DNA from: a virus
DNA length: 20,036 nt
Virus record (IMG/VR): IMGVR_UViG_3300033144_000130
Span: 1-20,036 of that record
Reading direction: 5' to 3' (one strand)
The notes beneath the pieces are model-generated. The model saw nothing but the letters and a program-made list of their open reading frames with translations. It was not told where the DNA came from and did no database searches. Numbering within the stretch: the first letter of the stretch is position 1; every line of letters begins with the position of its first letter. The translations under genes and the position numbers were made by a program. Shown piece after piece: positions 7,556 through 15,162 of this stretch.

Positions 7556-8006
7556 CAAGACCTTCTTCTTGAACACTAATGTAATCAGCTAAAACAGAAT
7601 CTTCGTCCATGTCATCGTAGTTCTTTTGCAATTTGTAAAAGTCTTCGATACCACGGCCTGTTTCTTTCTTATAATCAAAATATAACTTAACATCTTCAGG
7701 TAATTCAGGATTTGATTCTTTCGTTTCAAATAATTCTTCAACTGAGTTAATGTCTTTGTTATATCTATCTTTAATAAAATTAAGAACATTTTCGTCATTT
7801 AACTCTGACGAGGGAGTTTTATCTTCAACAGGTGGAGTCTCCTCTACCTTTGTTTCCTTTTCTACTTTCGATGTTTCTACCTTTTCAGGTTTCTCATCGA
7901 CTGGTTCGTTACCTTGTTGAGCCTCATGCTTTTGTAACAATTGCTCTTCTATTTCGGCTTTTGATTTTTGAGTGTTGCCTTCCACTGCTTTTACTTGTAT
8001 TTTCAT
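7539..8006 (-). CDS. Scaffold-like protein, first part (155 aa)
   Basis: It starts MKIQVKAVEGNTQKSKAEIE. It is very acidic and low in complexity from about residue 30 to 75 (repeated E/K/V/P such as EKVETSKVEKETKVEETPPV), then helical (NFIKDRYNKDINSVEELFET, LPEDVKLYFDYKKETGRGIE). This is a typical look for phage scaffolding proteins, which fill the procapsid and leave or are cleaved. It lies between the PAP2 gene and MCP. The reading ends EEGLDEKVF at a TAA inside a run of six T (7541-7546 on the plus strand reads six A). A +1 shift there, or one T fewer, joins it to KEQKDKYKIPLESSG of the next frame. Start chosen at the ATG after an AAATTTAATCTA leader. Confidence 0.7.
   Translation of the reverse strand: MKIQVKAVEGNTQKSKAEIEEQLLQKHEAQQGNEPVDEKPEKVETSKVEKETKVEETPPVEDKTPSSELNDENVLNFIKDRYNKDINSVEELFETKESNPELPEDVKLYFDYKKETGRGIEDFYKLQKNYDDMDEDSVLADYISVQEEGLDEKVF
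7541..7546 (-). other. Six-T run at the scaffold frame junction (possible +1 shift site or indel)
   Basis: On the minus strand the upstream frame reads GAG AAA GTT TTT TAA and the downstream frame reads AAG TTT TTT AAA. If the Phe tRNA on TTT slips forward one base when the ribosome pauses at TAA, it can re-pair with TTT and continue as AAA GAA CAG. With five T the two parts would form one frame, so a homopolymer sequencing error is a real alternative. Confidence 0.5.
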
Positions 8007-8022
8007 TAGATTAAATTTTTAA

Positions 8023-8030
8023 CAAAATTA
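8023..8030 (-). promoter_or_regulatory. Weak Bacteroidetes-type -7 box (TAATTTTG) before the scaffold gene
   Basis: The minus strand reads TAATTTTG in the 45-base gap between the PAP2 gene and the scaffold gene, 16 bases before the ATG. It fits TAnnTTTG, but in such AT-rich DNA chance matches are likely and no -33 box was found. Confidence 0.25.
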
Positions 8031-8051
8031 AACAATAATTTTAAACCTTTT

Positions 8052-8588
8052 TTAGGCGTTATTTAGGTGATTATAAAGGTCTTGTCCCAACCTTTCACCT
8101 ATGTCTTTATCTGATTTATAATGCACTCTTGCTACTATTCTACTGTTAGAAACATGCGCTGCTACATCTGTAAATTCTTTTTTCATTTCAGGATACATGT
8201 CTGATAAAACCAAAGATATTAGTTTACTTTGAGCAGAATGGCCTGATGGAAACGCAGGTGTTTGTGCACTACTCATCTTGTGATACAATAAATCAATACC
8301 AAATTTTTTAGCTAACACATTTGGTCTTGGTCTATCGTGATAATTTTTTATACGCAATATTACATCTTTAGATTTAGCTATTAAAGTATTTACTAAATCA
8401 GAAGGATATTTTCTTTTTCTATTTACAAAGAGTTGTTTAAACGCTGCGTGAATATTGTCATATTTGTCAGCATAAGGAACATCCATCTTCTGAACTTGTA
8501 ATGATTTTATTTCATTCAAAGTTTTCATACTCATGTCAGACGGGTATTTTATATGCTTGTATTTAGTGATGTTAAAGTCATCAAACAT
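8052..8588 (-). CDS. Soluble PAP2-superfamily phosphatase (178 aa)
   Basis: The three PAP2/acid phosphatase/haloperoxidase motifs are complete: K81-x6-R88-P89 (KNYHDRPRP), PSGH at 114-117, and S149-R150-x5-H156-x3-D160 (SRIVARVHYKSD). H156 would be the nucleophile, H117 the general acid, and Lys/Arg residues would bind phosphate. Family members remove phosphate from lipids, undecaprenyl pyrophosphate or small molecules, or act as vanadium haloperoxidases. Unlike lipid phosphatases, this protein has no transmembrane helices and no signal peptide, so it should be cytoplasmic or packaged in the virion. It lies 6 bases after the portal gene and just before the scaffold, an unusual place for an enzyme. 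The substrate cannot be told from sequence. The family assignment is strong. Confidence 0.88.
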   Translation of the reverse strand: MFDDFNITKYKHIKYPSDMSMKTLNEIKSLQVQKMDVPYADKYDNIHAAFKQLFVNRKRKYPSDLVNTLIAKSKDVILRIKNYHDRPRPNVLAKKFGIDLLYHKMSSAQTPAFPSGHSAQSKLISLVLSDMYPEMKKEFTDVAAHVSNSRIVARVHYKSDKDIGERLGQDLYNHLNNA

Positions 8589-8594
8589 AAAAAC

Positions 8595-11030
8595 TTATTT
8601 AGGTCCAAACTCTGCTAAATCAAAACCATCTAAAGAATCTTCGTTAGATTCAAATTTTATTGCTGGTAGATTTCTTTTTCTTTGCTCAATAAGTTTAGAT
8701 TGTTGAGTATTAGCTTGACTAATTCTATCTGACTTACCTTTTTCTTTTGCTTTTTCTCTTTGGTCAATTTGAGATTGTTCTATACCTTTTAACTGCATGT
8801 TGTAAGCAAACTCAGTTTCCATCAGCTGTGACTTTAACATAGCTTCATTTTTCATCTTTTCAATTTCCATTGCAATCTCAGCTTGTTTAATCTGCATTTT
8901 AGATTGAGTTTCTAATTGTATTCTTTGCTGTTCTTGTTGAGCAGCCATCATCGCTTGTTGTTGTGCCATCTCAGCCTGAGCAGCTTGTTGCATTTGTGCT
9001 TGCTGCTGCTCCATTTGAGCTTTCTTTTTACGTTTAGTTTTTAGTAATTGATTAGCTAATTTAAGATTATGTATTTCTCTAATATCTAAAGCATCTTCTA
9101 AATTAATATCCTGTTTAGATAAAGCCATTTGAATATTAGCTTCTAACATAGCTCTTTCTTCTTCATCTGGAGCTAACTCTAAAAATATACCAAAACTATA
9201 TAAGTATAAGTTTTTAATATCTTGGAGTAGGTTTAAATTATACTTACCTATCTGCATAGCAAACTGGTTTTTAAACTCAGAGTATTCTAAAACATCAGCT
9301 GTTCTTAAGACTATACCTTCTGCTAATCTTCTTGTAATATATAGACTTGCATTTAATATATGTCTTGTAGCTGTATTAGAATTTAAAGCTGCTAATTTTT
9401 GAACACCAACTAATGCGTCTGGATTAGGAGTAGAACCGTCACGAGCTTCATTTAATCCTGTTACAGTTCTTATCATATCTAAATAGTGATTGTAGTTAGC
9501 AATAAGCATTTGCATTTTTGCTCCACCACTATTAGAAGTTAATTGAGTTATAGGAACTTTAGCGTTGTTAAATTCACCATCTTGAGTAAAACTTCTACCT
9601 ACTACACTACCAGTTTGAAAATAAAGCCTTAGAGCATCTTCAGGATTATAAGCATTACCTGTACCTAAATCAACTTCATTAAGTCCGTCAGCGTCTATAA
9701 AAACACCATCTGGGACCATTCTGGATATTACTTGCTGTAGCTTTAAATGAGTTACTTGAATTAAATCAGCAAAAGGAATCATTCTTCTAACTAAAGATTC
9801 ATACATTCCCTTATATAATCTTGGAGCACAAGCTACATAATTAGGTAAAGCGTTTTGACTTGCAGCTTTTGGTCTAACCATATTTTCTGCAAGCTCCCAT
9901 TTTAATAAAATGTTTGTACCCATTACCATTATTCCATCATACCATACTTCAATTTTTTTAGTAACCTTTTCAAACTTTCCTTCAGCCATCATTTCTTCTG
10001 GCGGGTTAAAGCTATCATCTTTTTCAACTACTTTAAATGTGCCGTCAGCCATTTCTTTTTTCTTGTAAACAAAAGTGTGAGTAGTCTTGTAGTTAAAATA
10101 AAGTAAAGTACAAGTGTCTCTATAGAATAAAGAGTTCTCATAGTACTGTGCATTGTTATAATAATTATACCAAGATTGACTATACTTAGCTATCTCTTCC
10201 ATATCTTCATTAGTGATATCAGGATTTATTTTTACAAGCTCAGCCATAGGTATGGTCTTTAGCTCACCCCAATAAAAACAATCTTTAAAGTATGGGTCTT
10301 CAGTATAACTATATACTACATTAGCAGGGTCAACATAACTAACTTCTATACCTTGTCCTGGTAAAAACTGATGTTTAGTCATACCAACACCTATAGTCAT
10401 TATATCATAGTCAACTCTTTTACGAATATCTTTATAATGGTTTTGATTTAATACAGTATCAATAGCTTCTTCTGCTGCAATTTCTACAGCAGGCTTATAT
10501 TTCATTTGCATGTATAACTCCAGTTCTTCATCATTTTCTGGAAGTTCTTCTTCGTTTGTTTGAAAAACATTTAAATCAAAATCTTCTTCGATTTGTTGAA
10601 AGAGTGGTCGAGCAACCATTTCTCCTTCTATCTTTTTTTGAAAGGAATCTCTTTTCTCTGCAGACATTGCGTCTTCTGCAAACGCATTTATTTTGAACAG
10701 CCTATCATTTAATCCATTTACAACTATGTCCACAAACTTAGGAATAATAGGAACTGGTGTCCAATCTAAGTTAAGATATGATAAATCTCCATCAATAGCT
10801 ATTTCGTTTTTATACTTTTGAACTGATTGTTCACCACGAGCATATAAACGCAATCTATTAAACTCTCCCCATTGATTTAAATATCTACAGGAACCGTTAT
10901 CTTTTCTAAACCACTCATATTGAATAGCCTGTCCTACTTGCAGTCCGTACTCTAAAGTATCCTTTTGAGCATCAGAAGCAAACTCATCTGGAAACGCAGC
11001 TGCTTTTAAGTTAATTTCTACTTGTTTCAT
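8595..11030 (-). CDS. Portal protein (811 aa)
   Basis: Assigned as portal from its place directly after TerL (ATGA overlap of start and stop at 11027-11030), its size, and its mixed helical/beta body, with segments such as RLYARGEQSVQKYK, VDIVVNGLNDRLFK, MTIGVGMTKHQFLPG and YVDPANVVYSYTEDPYFKDC. The region about residues 500-560 (YNHYLDMIRTVTGLNEARDG, then ALVGVQKLAALNSNTATRHI) resembles the stem/clip helices of large portals in Bacteroidetes podophages. Residues ~664-780 form a Gln/Ala/Met/Lys-rich coiled coil or barrel helix, low in complexity, as in portals with a long internal barrel. The protein would form the dodecameric DNA channel at the head vertex and dock TerL. No membrane segment is seen. 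Confidence 0.85.
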   Translation of the reverse strand: MKQVEINLKAAAFPDEFASDAQKDTLEYGLQVGQAIQYEWFRKDNGSCRYLNQWGEFNRLRLYARGEQSVQKYKNEIAIDGDLSYLNLDWTPVPIIPKFVDIVVNGLNDRLFKINAFAEDAMSAEKRDSFQKKIEGEMVARPLFQQIEEDFDLNVFQTNEEELPENDEELELYMQMKYKPAVEIAAEEAIDTVLNQNHYKDIRKRVDYDIMTIGVGMTKHQFLPGQGIEVSYVDPANVVYSYTEDPYFKDCFYWGELKTIPMAELVKINPDITNEDMEEIAKYSQSWYNYYNNAQYYENSLFYRDTCTLLYFNYKTTHTFVYKKKEMADGTFKVVEKDDSFNPPEEMMAEGKFEKVTKKIEVWYDGIMVMGTNILLKWELAENMVRPKAASQNALPNYVACAPRLYKGMYESLVRRMIPFADLIQVTHLKLQQVISRMVPDGVFIDADGLNEVDLGTGNAYNPEDALRLYFQTGSVVGRSFTQDGEFNNAKVPITQLTSNSGGAKMQMLIANYNHYLDMIRTVTGLNEARDGSTPNPDALVGVQKLAALNSNTATRHILNASLYITRRLAEGIVLRTADVLEYSEFKNQFAMQIGKYNLNLLQDIKNLYLYSFGIFLELAPDEEERAMLEANIQMALSKQDINLEDALDIREIHNLKLANQLLKTKRKKKAQMEQQQAQMQQAAQAEMAQQQAMMAAQQEQQRIQLETQSKMQIKQAEIAMEIEKMKNEAMLKSQLMETEFAYNMQLKGIEQSQIDQREKAKEKGKSDRISQANTQQSKLIEQRKRNLPAIKFESNEDSLDGFDLAEFGPK

Positions 11031-13276
11031 TTATTAATAATTCGACTAACTTTTTCGCTGTTGTTATATCTTGCAAAGTTAATGCTAATTTTTGTTTTTT
11101 CTTTAGTCGGTGTATATAAGTGTTTTTGGTTAGCCATTATTGCTAAACCAGAGCTTATTGAAGCATCAAACTTAGTTCTATTACTTATATCAAACTTAGC
11201 CCAATCCTCTAATGTTCTTTGAAAATACATGTCACCCATATCACCTTCAACTCTATGCACGCCATCTGAATCTATACCTATATATTTTTCAATATAAGAT
11301 TCTATTGCAGACGCGTGTGATTGTTTAACATCCTCTGATGTATTTGGTATACCCCCTAATTCTCTTTCAGATTTAGAAAGTTTATTGTAAGTTTTATCAG
11401 GTCTGTTTAAACAAAACCCTCTATACCCTCTATTTTTAAAATGATAAAGGAGTCGAGGTTTATTATTTTCACATAATATAGGCATGCCATAAAACACACA
11501 TGCCATTAATACTTCCTCAAAAAATATTTCTGCTGTTTGTGGTCGAGCTATGTATTCTAAAAAGAAATGATTACTTGGCATTTCTTCCATACTAAACTTT
11601 GTTAAACCATGCAAAGAACCGTTTGACCCTTTGCCTACCACGACACCAGATATATCATAAGAGTCGCAACCAAATGAACCTAAATGTTCATTACCAGGAA
11701 AGAATCTACCGTTCTTTCTTATAATGTTATTTTGAAGTGAGCGTTTAGGTATGTAAGTTACAAAAAATCTTCCTCTTTTGTTTGGAGTCCAAACTACCTT
11801 AGTATCTTTTATTCCATTTTCCCAACTAAATGAACCCTGAGTTATAAAATGTTCTTTTATAATACTATCATTGTAATCTATTTGCTGATAAATCTTTGTT
11901 AAATTAAATATAGATTGTTTGCTTTCATCTCTGAAAGCATGTGATTCAGAACGAGGAAACTGACGGTAATATTCATTTAAAGCGTCAGGGTCATGCTTTA
12001 AAGAAACAACTTCATTTTCCCAGTAGTTAACTGCACCCTGATATATATACTCATCATCAATACCTACCACTTCTTGCTTTGGATTTTCTAAAACAGGCAT
12101 ACCATATCTATCTATAAATCCTTCCATATTCCATTCCATTGGAACAAATAAAGAATATAACCCACTTTTAGTTTGACCATTAGCATTTCTAACTTCACAA
12201 TTAGAATCATTGTATAAGTTTTTAAAGTTTCTACCACCTTTATCTAATGCGTTAGATGTAGAACCCATCATACATTTACCAATAATTTTACTTCCTAACC
12301 TCAAACATGTTTTTGTAACACGCCAATTGTTTAAAATATTTTCTGGTTTTTCCCACTTACCACTTTCATCATGTATTAGTAGTTGTAGTTTTTCTCCATC
12401 ATAACTATTATCAGAAGTGTTTTTCCAATCTATTGTTGTATCTAATCCTTCTAACACTTCTTCTTCTACATTAAACATATTTTTTTTTGTAATCTTAGAA
12501 GCAGGAACACGATAAGCTAATTCTGTTTTTGGTTTATCCATACCATCTTGTATGGGTTTAAAAAAGAAAGGATAGTTGTTAGAAATAGGAACTATCTTGT
12601 CTGTAAACATTTTTTTTGCATCACTACCTGTTTTAGATAATATACCTATTCTGGCATTTTTAGTAATAGTACCAGTATTTACTCCTTCACAAGAACTCAT
12701 AAAAGAAAAACCTGAACGCCTTATTTTTAAATAGCACATTCCAAAACTTCTTTTGTCTGCCTTACATGCTTCCCAGAATAAATAAAATATTCTATTTGCT
12801 TCTCTAAAATCTGGATGACCTACATCTATTTTAGTCCATTGTAAATACATATAATGTGTACCTGTAATGTATGTAGGTTTACCATTGTTCATAAACCAAA
12901 AGCCCTGCTCTCTTCTATTAAACTCTTCTTCTATATAATCAATCCATTGATTTTTAAAATTAGAAGGAGCTTCATGCCATTGAAATATAGTAGATATTCT
13001 TTTTAACACAGGAGGTATTTCTTTTACCTCCCAGTACTGTTCAGCTTTTTTATCAGAACGTTTAAACACTTTCTTGGGTACAGCTGGTAGTGCTATTCTT
13101 AAACCTGATACATGAATTATCTCACCAATAGTTCCATCTTTTGATATAATAACTATATCATATTTTTCATCATACCCATACCTCCATGTTCTCGCTTTGT
13201 TTTTACGAGATATTATGTTTGAAGGCACTAAACCTTTACATAAATCATAAATATTATTTTGAGTTCCTTTCTGCAA
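11027..13276 (-). CDS. Terminase large subunit (749 aa)
   Basis: This is the DNA-packaging motor ATPase/nuclease. The N-terminal half shows FWFMNNGKPTYITGTHYMYLQW (130-147 region), common in large terminases of Bacteroidetes phages. A deviant Walker A region, KIRRSGFSFMSS, lies at 184-195; Walker B LLIHDESG is at 299-306 with the catalytic D303-E304 pair, and the coupling motif GSTSN is at 338-342. The C-terminal nuclease domain starts at about 530 with GCDSYD (D537 or D540 as metal ligand); other acidic candidates are E603 in CENNKP and D691 in LEDWAKFD. The length is at the upper end for the family. It overlaps the upstream 91-aa gene by 23 bases and the portal gene by 4, implying translational coupling. 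The exact nuclease residues need an alignment. Confidence 0.92.
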   Translation of the reverse strand: MQKGTQNNIYDLCKGLVPSNIISRKNKARTWRYGYDEKYDIVIISKDGTIGEIIHVSGLRIALPAVPKKVFKRSDKKAEQYWEVKEIPPVLKRISTIFQWHEAPSNFKNQWIDYIEEEFNRREQGFWFMNNGKPTYITGTHYMYLQWTKIDVGHPDFREANRIFYLFWEACKADKRSFGMCYLKIRRSGFSFMSSCEGVNTGTITKNARIGILSKTGSDAKKMFTDKIVPISNNYPFFFKPIQDGMDKPKTELAYRVPASKITKKNMFNVEEEVLEGLDTTIDWKNTSDNSYDGEKLQLLIHDESGKWEKPENILNNWRVTKTCLRLGSKIIGKCMMGSTSNALDKGGRNFKNLYNDSNCEVRNANGQTKSGLYSLFVPMEWNMEGFIDRYGMPVLENPKQEVVGIDDEYIYQGAVNYWENEVVSLKHDPDALNEYYRQFPRSESHAFRDESKQSIFNLTKIYQQIDYNDSIIKEHFITQGSFSWENGIKDTKVVWTPNKRGRFFVTYIPKRSLQNNIIRKNGRFFPGNEHLGSFGCDSYDISGVVVGKGSNGSLHGLTKFSMEEMPSNHFFLEYIARPQTAEIFFEEVLMACVFYGMPILCENNKPRLLYHFKNRGYRGFCLNRPDKTYNKLSKSERELGGIPNTSEDVKQSHASAIESYIEKYIGIDSDGVHRVEGDMGDMYFQRTLEDWAKFDISNRTKFDASISSGLAIMANQKHLYTPTKEKTKISINFARYNNSEKVSRIINK

Positions 13277-13529
13277 AGCCTTTAGGTAAGTTATTGGTTT
13301 TTATTTCTACTCCATCAAGTTTATCTCTTTCTTCATCTATTCTTTTTAAAATTTCAAAAGCATCGAATATGGCAAGCTTTTTGGTAGCGGCTGCATTCTT
13401 TAATCTATCAGCTGCTAATTCATCGTCAGGGTCTGGTTTTATAATTTTTTCTTTTGCCACATCAATTAATTCTTTTACGGCTTTTTCACCAGCATTTATA
13501 ATTTCTAATTTAATTGCTTTTGTATCCAT
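13254..13529 (-). CDS. Terminase small subunit candidate (91 aa)
   Basis: A small helical charged protein starting MDTKAIKLEIINAGEKAVKE, with KLAIFDAFEILKRIDEERDK in the middle and a basic end (GFAERNSK). It lies immediately upstream of TerL and overlaps its start by 23 bases, the classic position of the small terminase subunit, which binds the packaging start site and regulates TerL. I do not see a clear helix-turn-helix, and it is at the short end for that role, so the call rests mainly on position, size and helical content. Its start also overlaps the end of the GroES-like gene by 20 bases, so the three genes are likely translationally coupled. Confidence 0.5.
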   Translation of the reverse strand: MDTKAIKLEIINAGEKAVKELIDVAKEKIIKPDPDDELAADRLKNAAATKKLAIFDAFEILKRIDEERDKLDGVEIKTNNLPKGFAERNSK

Positions 13530-14088
13530 TTTTTAAAGTTATATTACTTGTATACATACGATAAAGTTTTTCATCATCTATATTGAATTCATATTCACTA
13601 TTAGGTTGAAATGATATTCTATCACCAGGATAAACATTTAACTTCTCTAATTGTTTGTTTCCATACTTAAGTATACCCCACAATGGTTCTTCTTCTTCAG
13701 AAACATCTATATATTTTTTTTCAATAGGTATAGGTTTTACAAAACAATACTTGTCATGACTATACCACTTACCATCTTGTTTATACATGTAGAATTGAAA
13801 GTCATCTACTAAAAATAAATCATCTATCAACCAGCTTCTTCCACTTTTTTGTCTTCCATAAATATCGTTATAATATTTAAATACATTATGATGCACTACA
13901 AGAGTGTCTCCTTTTTTAATATTTCCATTATAATTTATAGGTGTATTTATTACTGTAGCGAATCGAGTTGAAACTGTATGGTCTTCTTCTGATGTACTGG
14001 TGAAAAACTTTTTATCACCATAATATTTTATATTATCGTAACGCCTATCATTATAAGGTTTTACTATAAAACAAAAAGGTGATTGCAT
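13510..14088 (-). CDS. Tandem GroES-like (co-chaperonin fold) protein (192 aa)
   Basis: Two halves look alike. Residues 6-74 read FCFIVKPYNDRRYDN, then RFATVINTPI, then IKKGDTLVVHHNVF. Residues 113-186 read KYCFVKPIPIEKKYIDVS, then PLWGILKYGN, then LNVYPGDRISFQPNSEYEFN and LYRMYTSNI. The second half fits the GroES pattern (N-terminal VKP, a G-x-V/I strand, 'V..GD.V.F....E...dg..y.i...dI'). GroES caps GroEL; some phages carry their own version for capsid folding, such as T4 gp31. The usual mobile-loop IVL-type tripeptide is not evident; acidic stretches (TSEEDHT; SEEEEP) sit in that place. So the fold is supported, but GroEL binding is not shown. The start codon shares one base with the upstream stop (TAATG). 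The position beside TerL suggests a head-assembly role (inference). Confidence 0.6.
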   Translation of the reverse strand: MQSPFCFIVKPYNDRRYDNIKYYGDKKFFTSTSEEDHTVSTRFATVINTPINYNGNIKKGDTLVVHHNVFKYYNDIYGRQKSGRSWLIDDLFLVDDFQFYMYKQDGKWYSHDKYCFVKPIPIEKKYIDVSEEEEPLWGILKYGNKQLEKLNVYPGDRISFQPNSEYEFNIDDEKLYRMYTSNITLKNGYKSN

Positions 14089-14312
14089 TAAAAATGAATA
14101 TTAAATTCTAATGATATAGGTAAAGTGTTTTTAAATTCTTTCCAAAGTAAAACTTCGTCTCCTTTTATAATCCAAATTTTATAAGAATCATGAGTGTGGT
14201 CATGTTGAATTAAATGTATTTGGTATTTGCCACCTAATACATCTTGACCTGTTATGTAGTGCATAGCTCCAGACTTATAGTCTGCTCCTATGGAAATCTT
14301 TCTTATGTCCAT
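14088..14312 (-). CDS. Small conserved-looking protein, function unknown (74 aa)
   Basis: It reads MDIRKISIGADYKSGAMHYI at the N-terminus and continues with GKYQIHLIQHDHTHDSYKIW, ending in PISLEFNIHF. It is predicted to be beta-rich and soluble, with a His-rich loop (HDHTHD) that could bind metal. I recall similar short proteins near the terminase genes of marine Bacteroidetes phages, but no function is known to me. Its stop overlaps the start of the GroES-like gene by one base, so it is translationally linked to it. The ATG follows a TTAAATTAA leader. Confidence 0.6.
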   Translation of the reverse strand: MDIRKISIGADYKSGAMHYITGQDVLGGKYQIHLIQHDHTHDSYKIWIIKGDEVLLWKEFKNTLPISLEFNIHF

Positions 14313-14322
14313 TTAATTTAAT

Positions 14323-14880
14323 TTAAAAAGTTGGGTCTACATCTAATACTCTGTATAGAATATTAAAGTATGCCGTGCCATTACCTGCAGATACAGTTTG
14401 ACCAGTTGCCGCTTCCATTACCAAGCCAGCATTTACAGGAGTATTATAAAAAGTTCCCGCTGTATTACCTAAATGTAAGACAGTGTCTGTTGCCATGTTA
14501 AACCCTGGATAGCTACCACCACTTGGTACTACAGTGATTCCACTTGCAGAACCATCTATTAGTATATTGGAGGGTAAATTAAAATTATAAGCTACACTCC
14601 CTGCATCCATGTAAAACATTATCTCTAATATGTTTAGTATTTTACCCGCTCCTGGAGCAGGCACTAAAGTTACTGGAGTTGATGGAAGTGCTAATAATGA
14701 AGCCGAATTAACAGTAGTGTGTTGAGTCCTAATATCTGATGTAATAATAGATTGTATTTGACTAAGCGTTGCTGTTTTAGTTTTTAACTCATTTTCTGCA
14801 TCAGTTAATACTAAATAGTCAGCTGAATCTATATTTGCTCCGATATTTGGATACGCACTCGTGTTACTTATTTTCGCCAT
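14323..14880 (-). CDS. Tail appendage/fibre-like structural protein (185 aa)
   Basis: The N-terminus MAKISNTSAYPNIGANIDSA, then DYLVLTDAENELKTKTATLS, matches a virion-attachment type of N-terminus often seen in phage tail appendage proteins ('YPN...DYL..TD....TKT.TL..I'). The remainder (residues ~60-185) is a beta-rich, Gly/Ser/Asn/Thr-rich domain (GAGKILNILEIMFYMDAGSV; NTPVNAGLVMEAATGQTVSA) that could be a jelly-roll knob. There is no chaperone or catalytic motif. The start overlaps the end of the 86-aa gene by 17 bases. It is probably a minor fibre or base component; which one cannot be told. Confidence 0.6.
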   Translation of the reverse strand: MAKISNTSAYPNIGANIDSADYLVLTDAENELKTKTATLSQIQSIITSDIRTQHTTVNSASLLALPSTPVTLVPAPGAGKILNILEIMFYMDAGSVAYNFNLPSNILIDGSASGITVVPSGGSYPGFNMATDTVLHLGNTAGTFYNTPVNAGLVMEAATGQTVSAGNGTAYFNILYRVLDVDPTF

Positions 14881-15124
14881 TTTCTACTGGTGTTTCTGGG
14901 TCTTTAACTTCTCCAGTTCTTAAATCAATAATTGCGTTCTCACCGTATTCTTTAATCAATTCTTTTTCTAAATCATTAAACTGACCTTGAATTGCTTCTA
15001 CAGCAGGTACAGTATTGAATAAACCTATTACGGTGTCAGCAATTTTAATTTTAGCTTGTAAAAACTTTTGATTTAATTCCTGAACTTTTTTTAATTCTTC
15101 GTCTTTTAATTTTTTGTTTGCCAT
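14864..15124 (-). CDS. Small coiled-coil protein (86 aa)
   Basis: It starts MANKKLKDEELKKVQELNQK. Residues 2-32 are a highly charged amphipathic helix likely to form a coiled coil; a second helix (AIQGQFNDLEKELIKEYGEN) and an acidic, Pro-containing tail (VKDPETPVENGENK) follow. There is no membrane segment. I recall similar proteins among the tail genes of marine Bacteroidetes phages, without assigned function. It may be a chaperone or linker for tail appendages (inference from position). The ATG follows an AAATTTAATATA leader, and a TATATTTG box lies upstream, so it may start a new transcript leading into the packaging genes. Confidence 0.55.
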   Translation of the reverse strand: MANKKLKDEELKKVQELNQKFLQAKIKIADTVIGLFNTVPAVEAIQGQFNDLEKELIKEYGENAIIDLRTGEVKDPETPVENGENK

Positions 15125-15154
15125 TATATTAAATTTAATTTGTTAAACATTATA

Positions 15155-15162
15155 CAAATATA
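15155..15162 (-). promoter_or_regulatory. Bacteroidetes-type -7 box (TATATTTG) before the 86-aa gene
   Basis: The minus strand reads TATATTTGTATAATG in the 54-base gap between the 242-aa and 86-aa genes, matching TAnnTTTG 30 bases before the ATG. No -33 TTTG was found at the usual spacing. Confidence 0.45.

Noticed and set aside
7556-7576. GTG start at 7576 for the second scaffold part
   Set aside because: The ATG at 7555 has a Shine-Dalgarno-like AGAAGG at good spacing, while the GTG has no such site; the extra residues (MFKKKVL) are just out-of-frame reading of the upstream gene.
7589-7798. 69-aa minus-strand frame inside the scaffold gene
   Set aside because: It is an alternative frame within the 155-aa gene, with composition typical of an out-of-frame reading of an acidic protein.
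8690-9030. Gln/Ala/Met-rich low-complexity stretch at the portal C-terminus as a separate repeat element
   Set aside because: It is a coiled-coil or barrel helix within the portal frame, not a DNA repeat; no exact tandem unit is seen.
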